Below, one piece after another: positions 46,600-56,744 of a stretch of DNA of 64,000 nucleotides. The position numbers were made by a program, and so were the translations under genes. Under the pieces are notes generated by a model that was given only the letters and a program-made list of their open reading frames with translations, searched no databases and had not been told where the DNA came from. The DNA is taken from NCBI GenBank assembly GCA_036873135.1, contig JAPTYO010000010.1, positions 27,025,772 to 27,089,771 on the forward strand, given 5' to 3'. The stretch's first letter is position 1; every line of letters begins with the position of its first letter. This stretch comes from Clarkia xantiana subsp. parviflora (taxonomy: Eukaryota > Streptophyta > Magnoliopsida > Myrtales > Onagraceae).

Positions 46600-47652
46600 A
46601 TGGAATGCGCACTAGGATAGACATGCTGTGATGGTTGTATACAAAGACCTCTGAGTCTAAGTACGTCATCTTAACTTTATACGTGGATGACATACTCATT
46701 GCTGCGAACGATGTGAGTTTCATGCATGAATCAAAGTTCTGGTTGGCATCTGTATTTGAGATGAAAGACATGGGAGAGGCTACGTACATCTTGGGCATTA
46801 AGATTGCTAGAGATCGTGCCGCCCGAAGATTGTGTATATCTCAGGAAGCCTACATCAACAAACTGTTGAAAAGGTTTAGATTACAAGATTCCAAACCCGT
46901 GGAGACGTCGGTAGTATTCGGGTGCGCGTTGTCAAAACGTGACAGCCCGAAGAACCAGCAAGAGCGTGAACAGATGAGGAGTGCAGAGTATTTAAGCATG
47001 GTTGGAAGTCTCATGTACGCCATGCTTTGCACTCGTCCGGACATGTGTTACAATGTGGGCCTAGTAGCAAGATTCCAATCAGACCCTGGCTATCAACATT
47101 TAAAAGCTGTAAAACGGATCATGCGATATCTGAAAGGTACTTCCGACTACGTACTGTGTTATGAGGGCTCGAAGTTAGAATTGACTGGATTCAGTGACGC
47201 TGACCATGGTGGCGATCCAGACGATCGTAAGTCAACCACAGGAGGAGTGTTTCTCCTTGCTGATACCCATTTCATGGACGAGCAAGAAGCAATCTTGTGT
47301 CACGCTGTCTACGATGGAATCGGAATTCGTTGCTCTCTCCAAAAATGCACATGAAGCAGTTTGGCTGAAAAGGCTTCTTACTACGCTGCTTGGTGGCGAT
47401 GTCGGGAGTAAGCCTGTGAAGGTATACACTAGCAGTCAGGCAGCTATTGTGGCAGTAAAGAATCCAAAGTACCATAGTAGGACTAAACACATTGATGTGA
47501 AATATAATTATGCTAAATCTATGGTAGAAGACAATATAATCACTTTAGAATACTCGCCCACTGATGACATGGTAGCGGACCCATTAACTAAACCATAACG
47601 CAAATAGACATTTGAAAAGCATGTTAAACTGCTTGGATTGTGTAGGGTTTAA
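46600..47652 (+). pseudogene. Copia RT/RNase H remnant
   Basis: 46635-47260 encodes the RT C-terminal half (LYVDDILIAAND with intact catalytic box, LGIKIARDRAARR, VGSLMYAML) and the start of RNase H (FSDADHGGDPDDRKST). A frameshift near 47265 moves to a second frame (ISWTSKKQSC, STMESEFVALS, ADPLTKP, ending at 47598). It is about 85% similar by eye to the product of 21554-22500. Confidence 0.9.
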
Positions 47653-48762
47653 AATTGGGCGTATATCTGTGATAATATTTTGATAATTGAAAGTTACATT
47701 TTTGATAAATGAGAGAATTGCAATTCGAGTTTATGATTCATCGACGTCATAATGTTTGATTACATCGGATTTTATCTATAAACTAAGTCGTAGGAGGACG
47801 CAATCCTCTGCCTAAATTATGTCGAATGTGGGTCTTGCCTTGTCACACGGGCACGGTCGTCTTGTAGGAGAGGGGGACCTTTGCCGAAGCAAGACTGGTT
47901 GAGAACCACTTGTTTAAACTTGGTTACGCAAAACGATCATCTGGTTTCGGAGTAACACGACATGATCTTCGTTTTGCACATTGCTGGTGATGAACTATGT
48001 TCGTCATTAACCACATTTTGGGCCAGATGAAAATCCGCGATAACATCATTGACATATCCCACACCTGACCATATTTGGGTATGTTATCGACGCGTGCTTC
48101 ATACTACGCGTGTCATGTTCGACCACGGGGTCATGCTCGGTTGTGCTAGGTAGAATCTTCGAGATTCGGATGGGCGCAAACTTCTTCACGTCAAGCATGT
48201 GATTGATCCCGGGAGCCTTATGAAGAGGCACCTAAAGTATCCTCATGGACTCAGAACTCATACCTTAGGTCAGGCTCAATGTTCGCTTCCCGACGTATGA
48301 GCGCAGTGCTGAAGAAAAAGGCCAAGTTACCACGTCTTTGGAAACCGGTTGGGTTTGACTAAGGGTATAAGCGATGGGGATGGTCAAGTTCACCTGTAAT
48401 TCACCGACTCTTGTATTCACTAGGTGGCCAGCAAGTTGAAGGTTGTGAATACTTGTACGAATGCCTTGGAGAAGTATTCCTATGTGGAAACTAGGCAATT
48501 GAAGAATTAACAGTTGACCTAGGATACAACGTGATACAAATTGATGTTTTTAACAGGTTGATTTGAGATAGGGAATCAACTTTCCGCAGACGCTACAACA
48601 CTCCTAACAGATGAGTAGCACGATGCCCGTCGTATCCTCCGGTCGCACGGAAAACCTTGTATGAACTATTCGGAATAGGGGCAAGATCAGAAGAGTGAAA
48701 TTTTGATGCAATTTGTACAACAATACATTAACAGGCACCCTCCCATTCCGGGGAGTGGGAGC

Positions 48763-49362
48763 TGTTAGCATATGGTGATTGGGCGTCGTAAATGGAAGCC
48801 CATTAATATGTATATGTTACCAAAGAAATTGGGTAAATGTCACATTAGGGAAATTGGGCTTGACCCAAATTCCAATTGACATGAGAGGCCCAAAATTAGG
48901 CATCCCTTATACTACATAGGCCGGCCGAAATTTGTGTGTGGGCAAAGTAGATTTTTGTCCACTTTGCTCCTCCTATAAATAGAGAGTGTTAAGGGTTTTA
49001 TTAGTGTAATTCACAACTTCTCCTTTGTGGTGATTTGAGAGAAATCCCTCCTCCCTAAATTCTACCCACTTCGGCCGAACCACCTACACCACTAATAGTG
49101 TGCCAATATTCTTTGAGCAAACACTCCGGAGATCCGTCCCTGCCAAGAATCGATCAGAGGCTTTGCTTTGGAGACTATACCGTGTAGGGCTTCCTTAACA
49201 AGAACCTCTAAGGGTTCCGTCCGGTAGATCCAGAACTCCCTCAACAAGATCTTGGGACTACGGAAAAGGTTTAAGGTATGTGCACATCTTCCGTTGCGTA
49301 ATTTTGATTACTGGCATGTACCTTGTTTATGTTTCTGTAGTATTTAGCCCCATAACCCATCA
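48763..49362 (+). mobile_element. Copia 3' LTR (600 bp)
   Basis: TGTTAGCATATGGTGATTGG...CCATAACCCATCA. Same length and layout as 44563-45162, with many substitutions. It follows the GGGGAGTGGGAGC tract. Confidence 0.8.
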
Positions 49363-50160
49363 GTTTGAACCATTAACCTCTGGTTAAGGGATGACAAGCT
49401 GAACCATTACACCATATTACATGATTATATTATTTTTACTTTGGTACACACAAATATAGTTTAGTCACAAAAAATAAAAACAAAAATTATTTCGTTATCA
49501 ATCATCCGCCCTAGTGGGATTGTGGGACACACTTCTTGCGGATTTCCACACGCAAATTAGACTTGGGTACGCATAAGTGTTATCAAAACCGGACCGGAAG
49601 TCCGACCAGGTTTGAACCGGAATCATTGCCTCCAACGGTCCGGATCGAGTAAAAGCGGATGATGTAAGCGAACTTGGTTCGACACTCCGGTTTTCGATGA
49701 ACCGACCGGTTTTGAGCGGACCAGGCGGTCCGCCGGGTACCGGTTCGATATATACCTAAAAAAAACTGAAATTAAATCTCCCTTCAGCAAGAAACACTAG
49801 TCCCTGCAGCAACTGAAAATCTCAAACGAGAGGGTAGAGAGACACGGAGGTAGGGAAGAAGAAGCCACCTGATCGCATCCACACCCCCGAGGTGCTCTCT
49901 ATTAGGTAATTTTGCTAAAAAAATCTTAAAACGAACAGGTCCGGATTCTAACTTAACTAGTTGAGAACTGGTTTGGGACGAACCGGTTCAAACAATCCAG
50001 TTTTAGTTAGGTTCCGGCGCGGCCGAACCGGTTGTTTTGCCGAACCCTATGGTCGAGATTCCAGTTGGAGAGCACACCTTGAGGGTCTCCTAGGATCATC
50101 TTCTTGAACAAGATTGTGACTTATGCATCGGTCTTGATGGAGGAGAAGGCAGCAATGAAG
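49363..50160. other. Spacer with ACCGG-rich degenerate inverted repeat
   Basis: From about 49577 (TGTTATCAAAACCGGACCGG) to about 50045 (GGTTGTTTTGCCGAACCCTA) the ends are loosely inverted and rich in CCGG. This could be a decayed hAT-type element, but no target duplication was found. No gene. Confidence 0.4.
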
Positions 50161-50329
50161 GTACGACACCATGCTAAGCATCATACCTCCACCCTTGTAC
50201 AATGTATATAGACTAAGTTAGTTAGTTGTAGTTCTAGTATAAATACTAGCTAATGTACATTGTAATAGATTGATTTGGAGTATTGAATAATATCACAATC
50301 ATTCTCTAATCCTCTCAATCCTCTCAACA
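50161..50329 (+). mobile_element. Short copia 5' LTR
   Basis: 169 bp, with TATAAATAC near 50238 and the end CTCTCAACA. The primer site follows ten bases later. Confidence 0.75.
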
Positions 50330-50339
50330 ACATTTTATA

Positions 50340-50351
50340 TGGTATCAGAGC
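50340..50351 (+). promoter_or_regulatory. Primer-binding site TGGTATCAGAGC
   Basis: Exact match to the tRNA-iMet-complementary site used by most plant copia elements. Confidence 0.9.
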
Positions 50352-51399
50352 AAGGCTCTTTCTTGGAGCTCAAGCTGCTGCATTCTGTTTTCTTGGAGAT
50401 CAAGCTACTGGTTTCTTCTTCGATTCTTCGATTTAGTGCTTCGATTCTTCAATTATCTTGATCACGACTCCTTGTAAGTCTTTTGGATCAAGAATCTGTT
50501 ACTTTTTAGCTCAATTGGATCATCTTTATCAGGATTGAGCAATTGAGGTGGTTTCTGTTGATCTGCTTGCTTCGATGGCAAGATTTATTGCTTGCCTGCA
50601 TTGGCAATTCTTTCTATGGTGGATTTGAATCATTTTCTGGTGGATTTTGTTGGATTTGGACGTGGAATTCGTGGATATTGCTTCTGGATTGCTGCTCAAG
50701 CCTTGACTGTGAGCTGGATTACTTTGTCTCATTGCCATCTTGCAATTTTGTCATATTCTTGTGGAATTTTGTGGCTATTTCGTCTAGATTGTTGATATCT
50801 CTTGCATTGCAAGACAAATTTCTCTTTATATACTGGATTTAAGGAGCATTTGAGGAGTATTTCGTGGCACTTGGAACTGTTCTTCAAGTTTGAAGTTCCT
50901 GGAGCTGATTTGTTTTCAGTTGGAGCTGTTCTTCTTTTTTTTTTTTTTTGGCCAAAGAGCTGTTCTTCTTGATTCAGCTTCTGTAGGTTGAATTGAAGTT
51001 TGTTTCACCATTCTCTGCAGCAAATTGAATCTCTATAGGTTCTATTGCTAAGAATTGAGTTGATTTTCAATATCTGCAATTCGAATTTGGGCTGTTTCTT
51101 GATTCTGTTCCATCTGCGATTGATATTGCTCATTGCGATCTTGATTCTGGATTGCTTGGATTTGATTATGTTGCTTCTGATCTTGAATCTTTTTCACGAT
51201 TTGATTTCGTGAATTAGAATTGCTTGATATTGGTATTGCTTGATGCAATTTGGATTTGGTTGCTGGATTGCTGAATTGATTCAGTTGGATTACGATATTG
51301 CTTGGATTGCTTGGATTGCTGGATTTGAGTTGGATTTCAGCTGGATTTCAGTTGGATATAACTGGATTGAGGTGTTGGATATAACTGGATTGTTTCATT
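50352..51399 (+). repeat. Degenerate GATT/TTGC-rich simple-repeat leader
   Basis: Words such as TTGGATTGCTTGGATT, TGGATTTCAGCTGGATTTCA and CTTGATTC recur throughout. No gag capsid or zinc knuckle was found in any frame. It occupies the place where gag would be expected. Confidence 0.6.
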
Positions 51400-54300
51400 A
51401 TGGCTGCTGGTGACAAAAGAATTTTTGGCTCAGATAGGAGGGTTCAACATGTTGATCATTTGTCATTGAGTTTTGAAGATGTTGATCAAGTTCATGTGAA
51501 CATGGCAGGTATCTCAAATTCCTCTATGATTTGGATAGTTGATTCAGGGGCAACTAACCATATTACTCATCAAATGAGTTGGCTACATAATCTGAGGGAA
51601 AGTGATTCAGATCATCAATTTGTTCACTTACCAAATGGTCACAAGTGCAAAGTAAAACACATTGGTTCTTGCTCCTTCTCATCTGGATTTACTTTGAATG
51701 ATATCCTTTTGGTGCCTGATTTCAAATTCAATTTGATATCAGTGTCTAGGCTTCCTACTCAATAGAATTGAAAAGTGATCTTTACTTCTGATATTATGTT
51801 GCTTCAAGGCCTAGCTGGGAAATCAATGGTGATTGGTGAGAGGAGTAGGGGACTCTACATTCTAAAGGATTCAGTGCCTTCAAGCTCAAGAGTGGTGGCT
51901 GCTCCTTCCTTTGCATTGAATAAAGTGGATGCTTGGACTTGGCATAGGCGTTTAGGCCATGTATCACCTACACACATGAGTCATTTGAATGATGTATTGA
52001 ATTTGAAAAATTCTACTGATTGTATCAAACAGTGTACCATTTGCCCTATTGCTAAGCAAACAAGATTATATTTCCCAATCAGTGATTCTCATGCCTCTAA
52101 ACCCTTTGATTTGATTCATATGGATCTTTGGGGTCCCTACAAGGTACCCACCATCAAGAATTATCAATACTTCCTCACAATTGTTGATGATTTCTCAAGG
52201 GCTACATGGTAGTTTCTAATGAGGAACAAGAGTGATACATTCCTCCACATCACGAGCTTCCTTTTGATGGTCAAGAATCAGTTTGGGGCCATGGTTAAGA
52301 TTGTAAGGAGTGACAATGGTACTGAGTTCATCAACTCTATTTGCAAGGATTATTTTCTTCAAATGGGAATTCAGCATCAAACAAGTTGTGTACACACTCC
52401 TCAACAAAATGGTAGAGTGGAACGCAAGCATAGGCACATTTTGAATGTTGCTAGGGCAATTCGATTTCAAGCTTCTATGCTTATCAAGTATTGGGGCTAT
52501 TGTGTCCTTACAGCTTGCTATTTGATCAATCGTCTACCATCCTCCTTGTTGAACTTCAAATCACCAATGGAGGTGTTGTATGGAAAGAGGCCTTTAATCA
52601 GCCATTTGAGGATCATTGGTTGCCTGTGCTTTGCCACAAAATTGAACAACTTGGATAAGTTTAGTTCAAGGCCTGAGCCTTCTATCCTAATGGGGTACTC
52701 CACTTCACAAAATGGGTATCTTTTGATGAGTGTCTCAGACTCAACTTTTCAGGTATCAAGGGATGTTGTCTTCCATGAACACATCTTTCCCTTTAGCATG
52801 TCTAAGGAGGAGTTGAGATCTTTGTTGACATCTTTCTTGGGTACCAAGACGCATGTTCATGAGACTTCAAATGAAGATCCTTTCATTATTGAGGAGGTTC
52901 CCCTTGTCCCTCCTTCTGTTGAAGATGCTCCCCAACCACCTCATCCCATTGTTGATGTCCCACAAGTGCCCATTTTAAGGAGGAGTGCGAGGATTGATCA
53001 ACTTAAGGCAAGATCAAATTCAAATGCTGCTTTTGGGATTGAAAAGTATGTATCTTATGAGCACTTGAACCCAAATTTCAAATGCTTTTGGGCTTCTATT
53101 GACAAGGTTAAGGAGCCAACTACTTACAAGCAAGCAGTCAAGGATTCTAATTGGGTTGTGGCTATGAAGGATGAGATTAAGGCTCTCTAAGACAACAAGA
53201 CTTGGGAGATAGTTGAATTGCCTCATGGTAAGGCTACTATTGGCTGCAAATGGGTGTTTAGGGTCAAGTACAACTCAGATGGTTCCATTGAGAGATACAA
53301 GGCCATATTAGTTGCCAAGGGATTCACTCAATTTGAAGGAACTGATTTCAATGAGACCTTCTCTCCAGTTGTGAAGATGACCACAGTGAGGATTGTGTTG
53401 ACAATGTCTGCAGCCTATTCATGAGGCTTGTTTCGCATGGATGTGAACAATGCCTTCCTTCAAGGCGATCTACATGAAGAGGTTTTTATGGACATTCCTC
53501 AAGGCTTTAATTCTACCAAGTCTGTTATTGGGTCACCTAGGCGTGTATGCAAATTGTTGAAGTCTCTTTATGGCCTTAAACAAGCATCTAGGAAATGGAA
53601 CATCAAGCTCACCCACACCTTGATAAAGAATGGCTACACTCAAAGTGCTTCGGATCATTCATTATTCAGCAAGGTTGAAGGGAAAGATAGGGTCTTCCTA
53701 CTCATTTATGTGGATGACTTGCTAATCACTGGTTCCAATGCAATAATTGTTGATCAGTTGAAGTATACTCTCCAATCACACTTCAAACTCAAGGATTTGG
53801 GCAACTTGAGAAATTTTTTGGGTTTGGAGATTGCTAGATCACAAGAAGGGTTAGTTATCAACCAAAGGAAGTATGCACTTGAGCTCATTGAAGAGGCTGG
53901 CTTGGGAGCTGCTAGGCCAACTGAAACTCCTATGGAATTCAATCTCAAACTTATTACTTGTGAGTTTGATGAGGCCACAAAGTCTAATGCTGATGATTTT
54001 CCTTTGGAGGATGCTACTTCCTATAGGAGATTGATTGGGAAGTTACTATATCTAACTATGACACGCCCAGACATTAGCTTCTCAGTTCAAAGGCTAAGTC
54101 AGTTTGTTGACAAGCCTAAGAAGACTCATTATGATGTTTCCATGAGAGTGATCAGGTACATCAAGGGTAATCCTGTACAAGGTTTGATTTACCCATCAAA
54201 CAACTCACTTGACTTGAGCTTGTATTGTGATTCTGATTGAGCTGCTTGCCCATTTAGTAGAAAGTTAGTCAGTGCATATTGTGTAAGACTTGGAGGTGCA

Positions 54301-54720
54301 ATAGTTGGATGGAAAGTGAAGAAACAGGATACCATCTTCTTGTCAAGTGCAGATGCTGAATATAGGTGCCTAAGAGTGGCAGATCAAGAAGCTCTATGGA
54401 TTGACAGGCTTCTAAAGGAGTTGGGGATTCAAGTGTGCTTGCGAATTCCAATCTACATAGATAGTGAAGCAGCTGTGAAGATTGCCAAGAATCCAATGTT
54501 TCATGAGCGCACAAAGCATATAGTGTTGGATTGTCACTTCACTAGGCATCACATTGAGTCAGGGATGATCACAGCTACACATGTTGCTTCTAGGGATCAA
54601 CTAACTGATTTGCTTACTAAGGCTCTTGTCAAGAAGCAACACATTGCCCTACTCAAGCTATATGGAATAAAGGATGTATTTCACGAAAAGAAAGAGGAGG
54701 AAAAAGATGGGGGTATATAG
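51400..54720 (+). pseudogene. Copia pol polyprotein, one frame with six in-frame stops
   Basis: All open segments are in the same frame: 51400-51765 (protease, WIVDSGATNHIT), 51775-52212 (pre-integrase TWHRRLGHVSPTHM, zinc finger, integrase HMDLWGP), 52219-53190 (integrase RSDNGTEF and PQQNGRVERKH, then linker), 53218-53424 ([16 protein letters not shown]), 53428-54240 (MDVNNAFLQGDL, YVDDLLITG, LTMTRPDISFSV) and 54316-54720 (RNase H, SSADAEYRCL). The breaks are stops at 51763, 51769, 52210, 53188, 53422 and 54238; no frameshift was noticed in 3.3 kb. Catalytic residues are retained. Gag is absent upstream. Confidence 0.9.
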
Positions 54721-54754
54721 GAGTATTATACACATGGTATTTCCATGTGCATGG

Positions 54755-54923
54755 TGTCGGCACCATGCTAAGCATCATACCTCCACCCTTGTACAATGTA
54801 TGTAGACTAAGTTAGTTAGTTGTAGTTCTAGTATAAATACTACCTATGTACATTGTAATAGATTGATTTGGAGTATTGAATAATATCACAATCATTCTCT
54901 AAATCCTCTCAATCCTCTCAACA
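54755..54923 (+). mobile_element. Short copia 3' LTR
   Basis: Starts TGTCGGCACCATGC and ends CTCTCAACA. It differs from the left copy by a few substitutions and two small indels. Confidence 0.75.
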
Positions 54924-55149
54924 GTATTTTATAGTGAGGAAGGTGAAGGTTAGCAGAAGAAGGGGAATTTGATTGCTGCAAAAAGGGGAGATGCAGGAGG
55001 GGAATTTCAGGTTCATGGAGAAGAGAAATTTGCGGGTTCATCTAGGGACGCATTTCTTGGGCTTGGGCTTTTGTTATGTGTAAGTCCATTTAGGAATACA
55101 ACTAGAAATAAGTCTGATGCATGTAGGATTTCTAATAATCTAATAATCC
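54924..55149. other. Short spacer
   Basis: No feature recognised between the copia LTR and the MULE target duplication. Confidence 0.4.
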
Positions 55150-55158
55150 CTCTCGTAG
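55150..55158. repeat. 9-bp target duplication CTCTCGTAG, left
   Basis: CTCTCGTAG precedes GGACAAACATCACC. The identical nonamer occurs at 61196-61204 right after the inverted terminus ..GTTTGTCT. Confidence 0.8.
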
Positions 55159-55412
55159 GGACAAACATCACCTGCCTTAGTTTGCCTGCCTTACTCTCTG
55201 CCTTATTAATCTGGACCATACATCTCCACTTTTCCAACTCTTTCTCTCTATCTCTCTTGTTTATATTCCTCACACGCACGCTTCCCACAAAGGGACAAAA
55301 ATCACATGCCTTAGTTTGTATGCCTTACTCTTTGCCTTATTAATCTAGACCACACTTCTCCACTTTTCCGACTCTTTCTCTCTTATATTCCTCACACGCA
55401 CGCTTCCCAGAA
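55159..55412. repeat. Tandemly doubled left terminus of the MULE
   Basis: Two copies of about 134 and 120 bp, each starting GGACAAA..ATCAC.TGCCTTA and ending CACACGCACGCTTCCCA. The right terminus has one copy only. Confidence 0.85.
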
Positions 55413-55728
55413 AGTCTATCTTTTCACTCTAAAACACAATTTTTTTTTGTCTTCTTTCTCTTTCTCTATTATATACATCAATAATATATATATCTCCCAA
55501 ATTCCAATAGCCCCATGTTCTTATATTTTATTATATTTAAGTAATATATATTTTTTTTATTTTAATATAATATACGTTATATCTTTTAGTATATATATTT
55601 CTTTTGTTTATTATTTTAATATACAATATACGTTATCTTTTAGTAAATATATATATAAAGAAAACTAAAATAAAAGGAATAAGCTAAACAAACTTAGATA
55701 AATAGCAACCTTTACAAGTTTAAGAATA

Positions 55729-56252
55729 GGGTTAAGAACCTATAAACTGTCTGAAGTTTGCTCTATGTGAGATTTTAGTGTCTGAAGTTTTAAATGTTGA
55801 AATGGACAGTCCCAGGTTTCATTTTTGTTGAAATTTAGTGTCTCCGCGCGTCTTTTCCTCTCCATTCAAACATGTTCATAGACTCTTTCACTCACTCATA
55901 ATCCATCACTTTTTACTTTTTATAAAATCGCCAAATTTCTCCCAAAACTTAAACATCTGAAAGAAAATGTTTCCAACAGAGTGGAGTGGAGTGAATTTCA
56001 GCGACAATAGAGCGGGATTTACTCGTGCGGATGTGGCCACCTTCTTAGGTGACGGTCCCGGCAAAGTAACGAGAAATGAGCGTGCATGAGAGCTCATATT
56101 TGACAGCCAGTTTCGTCGGGATTATCTTCTCTAAAGTAATCACATTGAAACACCAAATTTCAACAAAAATAAAACCTAGGACTGTCCATTTTAAACTTCA
56201 GACACCAAAATCTCACATGGAACAAACTTCAGACAGTTTATAGGTTCTAAAT
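55729..56252. mobile_element. MULE-like MITE with about 130-bp inverted repeats
   Basis: Left GGGTTAAGAACCTATAAACT and TGTCTGAAGTTTGCTC, inverted at the right as CTTCAGACAGTTTATAGGTT. The arms pair for about 130 bp, up to TTGTTGAAATTTAGTGTCTC. The terminal motif GGGTTAAKAACCTATRAA resembles the element at 37731-38506, so they are relatives. No clear target duplication was seen. Confidence 0.75.
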
Positions 56253-56744
56253 AAAAGCCTGCGTTAAACCATTAAAGTTTTGAGACGAGAATTTAATCAT
56301 CCAAGTTTAGAGTTTCTTTTGTGGTTCAACTTATCATCATCATCCAATAAATAAAATAACGAAGGTACGTACTTTAAAAAAAAATAAGCGAGGTACTTGG
56401 AAGTGTTATCAATGTTCAAAAACATGATAGAATTGATAGTTTTAGATGCATAATTTGTTGTTGGTAAAATTAAATAATACATGGTCTATTAGTAGAAAAT
56501 TATACATACAAAAGAATGAATGTGCTTAATCAAATATTATTTTGCATATTTTTTACTGATGGAATAAGTAAGCAGTTTCGAAAAAGTTGAGAATCAATCG
56601 TGTAGGAGACTTAATTTTAAGGTAATATCAGAAGACCAATCAAAGGAACAAGGTGCAGTCGTGCAGACCCTGGTAAAACAACTAATGTAGAAGATGAACA
56701 AGATGGTGGGAGTATAATTCATTCCACTGTTTCTGAAGAATTAA

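Larger units (their letters stand above)
44563..49362 (+). mobile_element. Copia element with a large internal deletion
   Basis: Same family as 19822-23745. 5' LTR 44563-45162, primer site TTGTATCAGAGCC, AT-rich internal region without gag, protease or integrase, RT-RNase H remnant 46600-47650, 3' untranslated region, polypurine tract GGGGAGTGGGAGC, 3' LTR 48763-49362. The flanking pentamers differ (GTCAG left, GTTTG right) and the two LTRs are clearly diverged, so this is an old or recombinant copy. Confidence 0.8.
50161..54923 (+). mobile_element. Copia element with very short (169-bp) LTRs
   Basis: LTRs 50161-50329 and 54755-54923 share GCTAAGCATCATACCTCCAC, GTATAAATACTA (TATA box) and end CTCTCAACA. 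The primer site TGGTATCAGAGC is at 50340-50351. The polyprotein frame is at 51400-54720. Gag is missing: 50352-51399 holds TTGGATTGC-type simple repeats instead. The exact LTR start is uncertain (TGTCGGCACC at the right copy, GTACGACACC at the left), and no clean target duplication was found. Confidence 0.85.

Noticed and set aside
49577..50045. hAT element with ACCGG-rich ends
   Set aside because: Ends are only loosely inverted and the flanking octamers do not match; listed as low-interest only.
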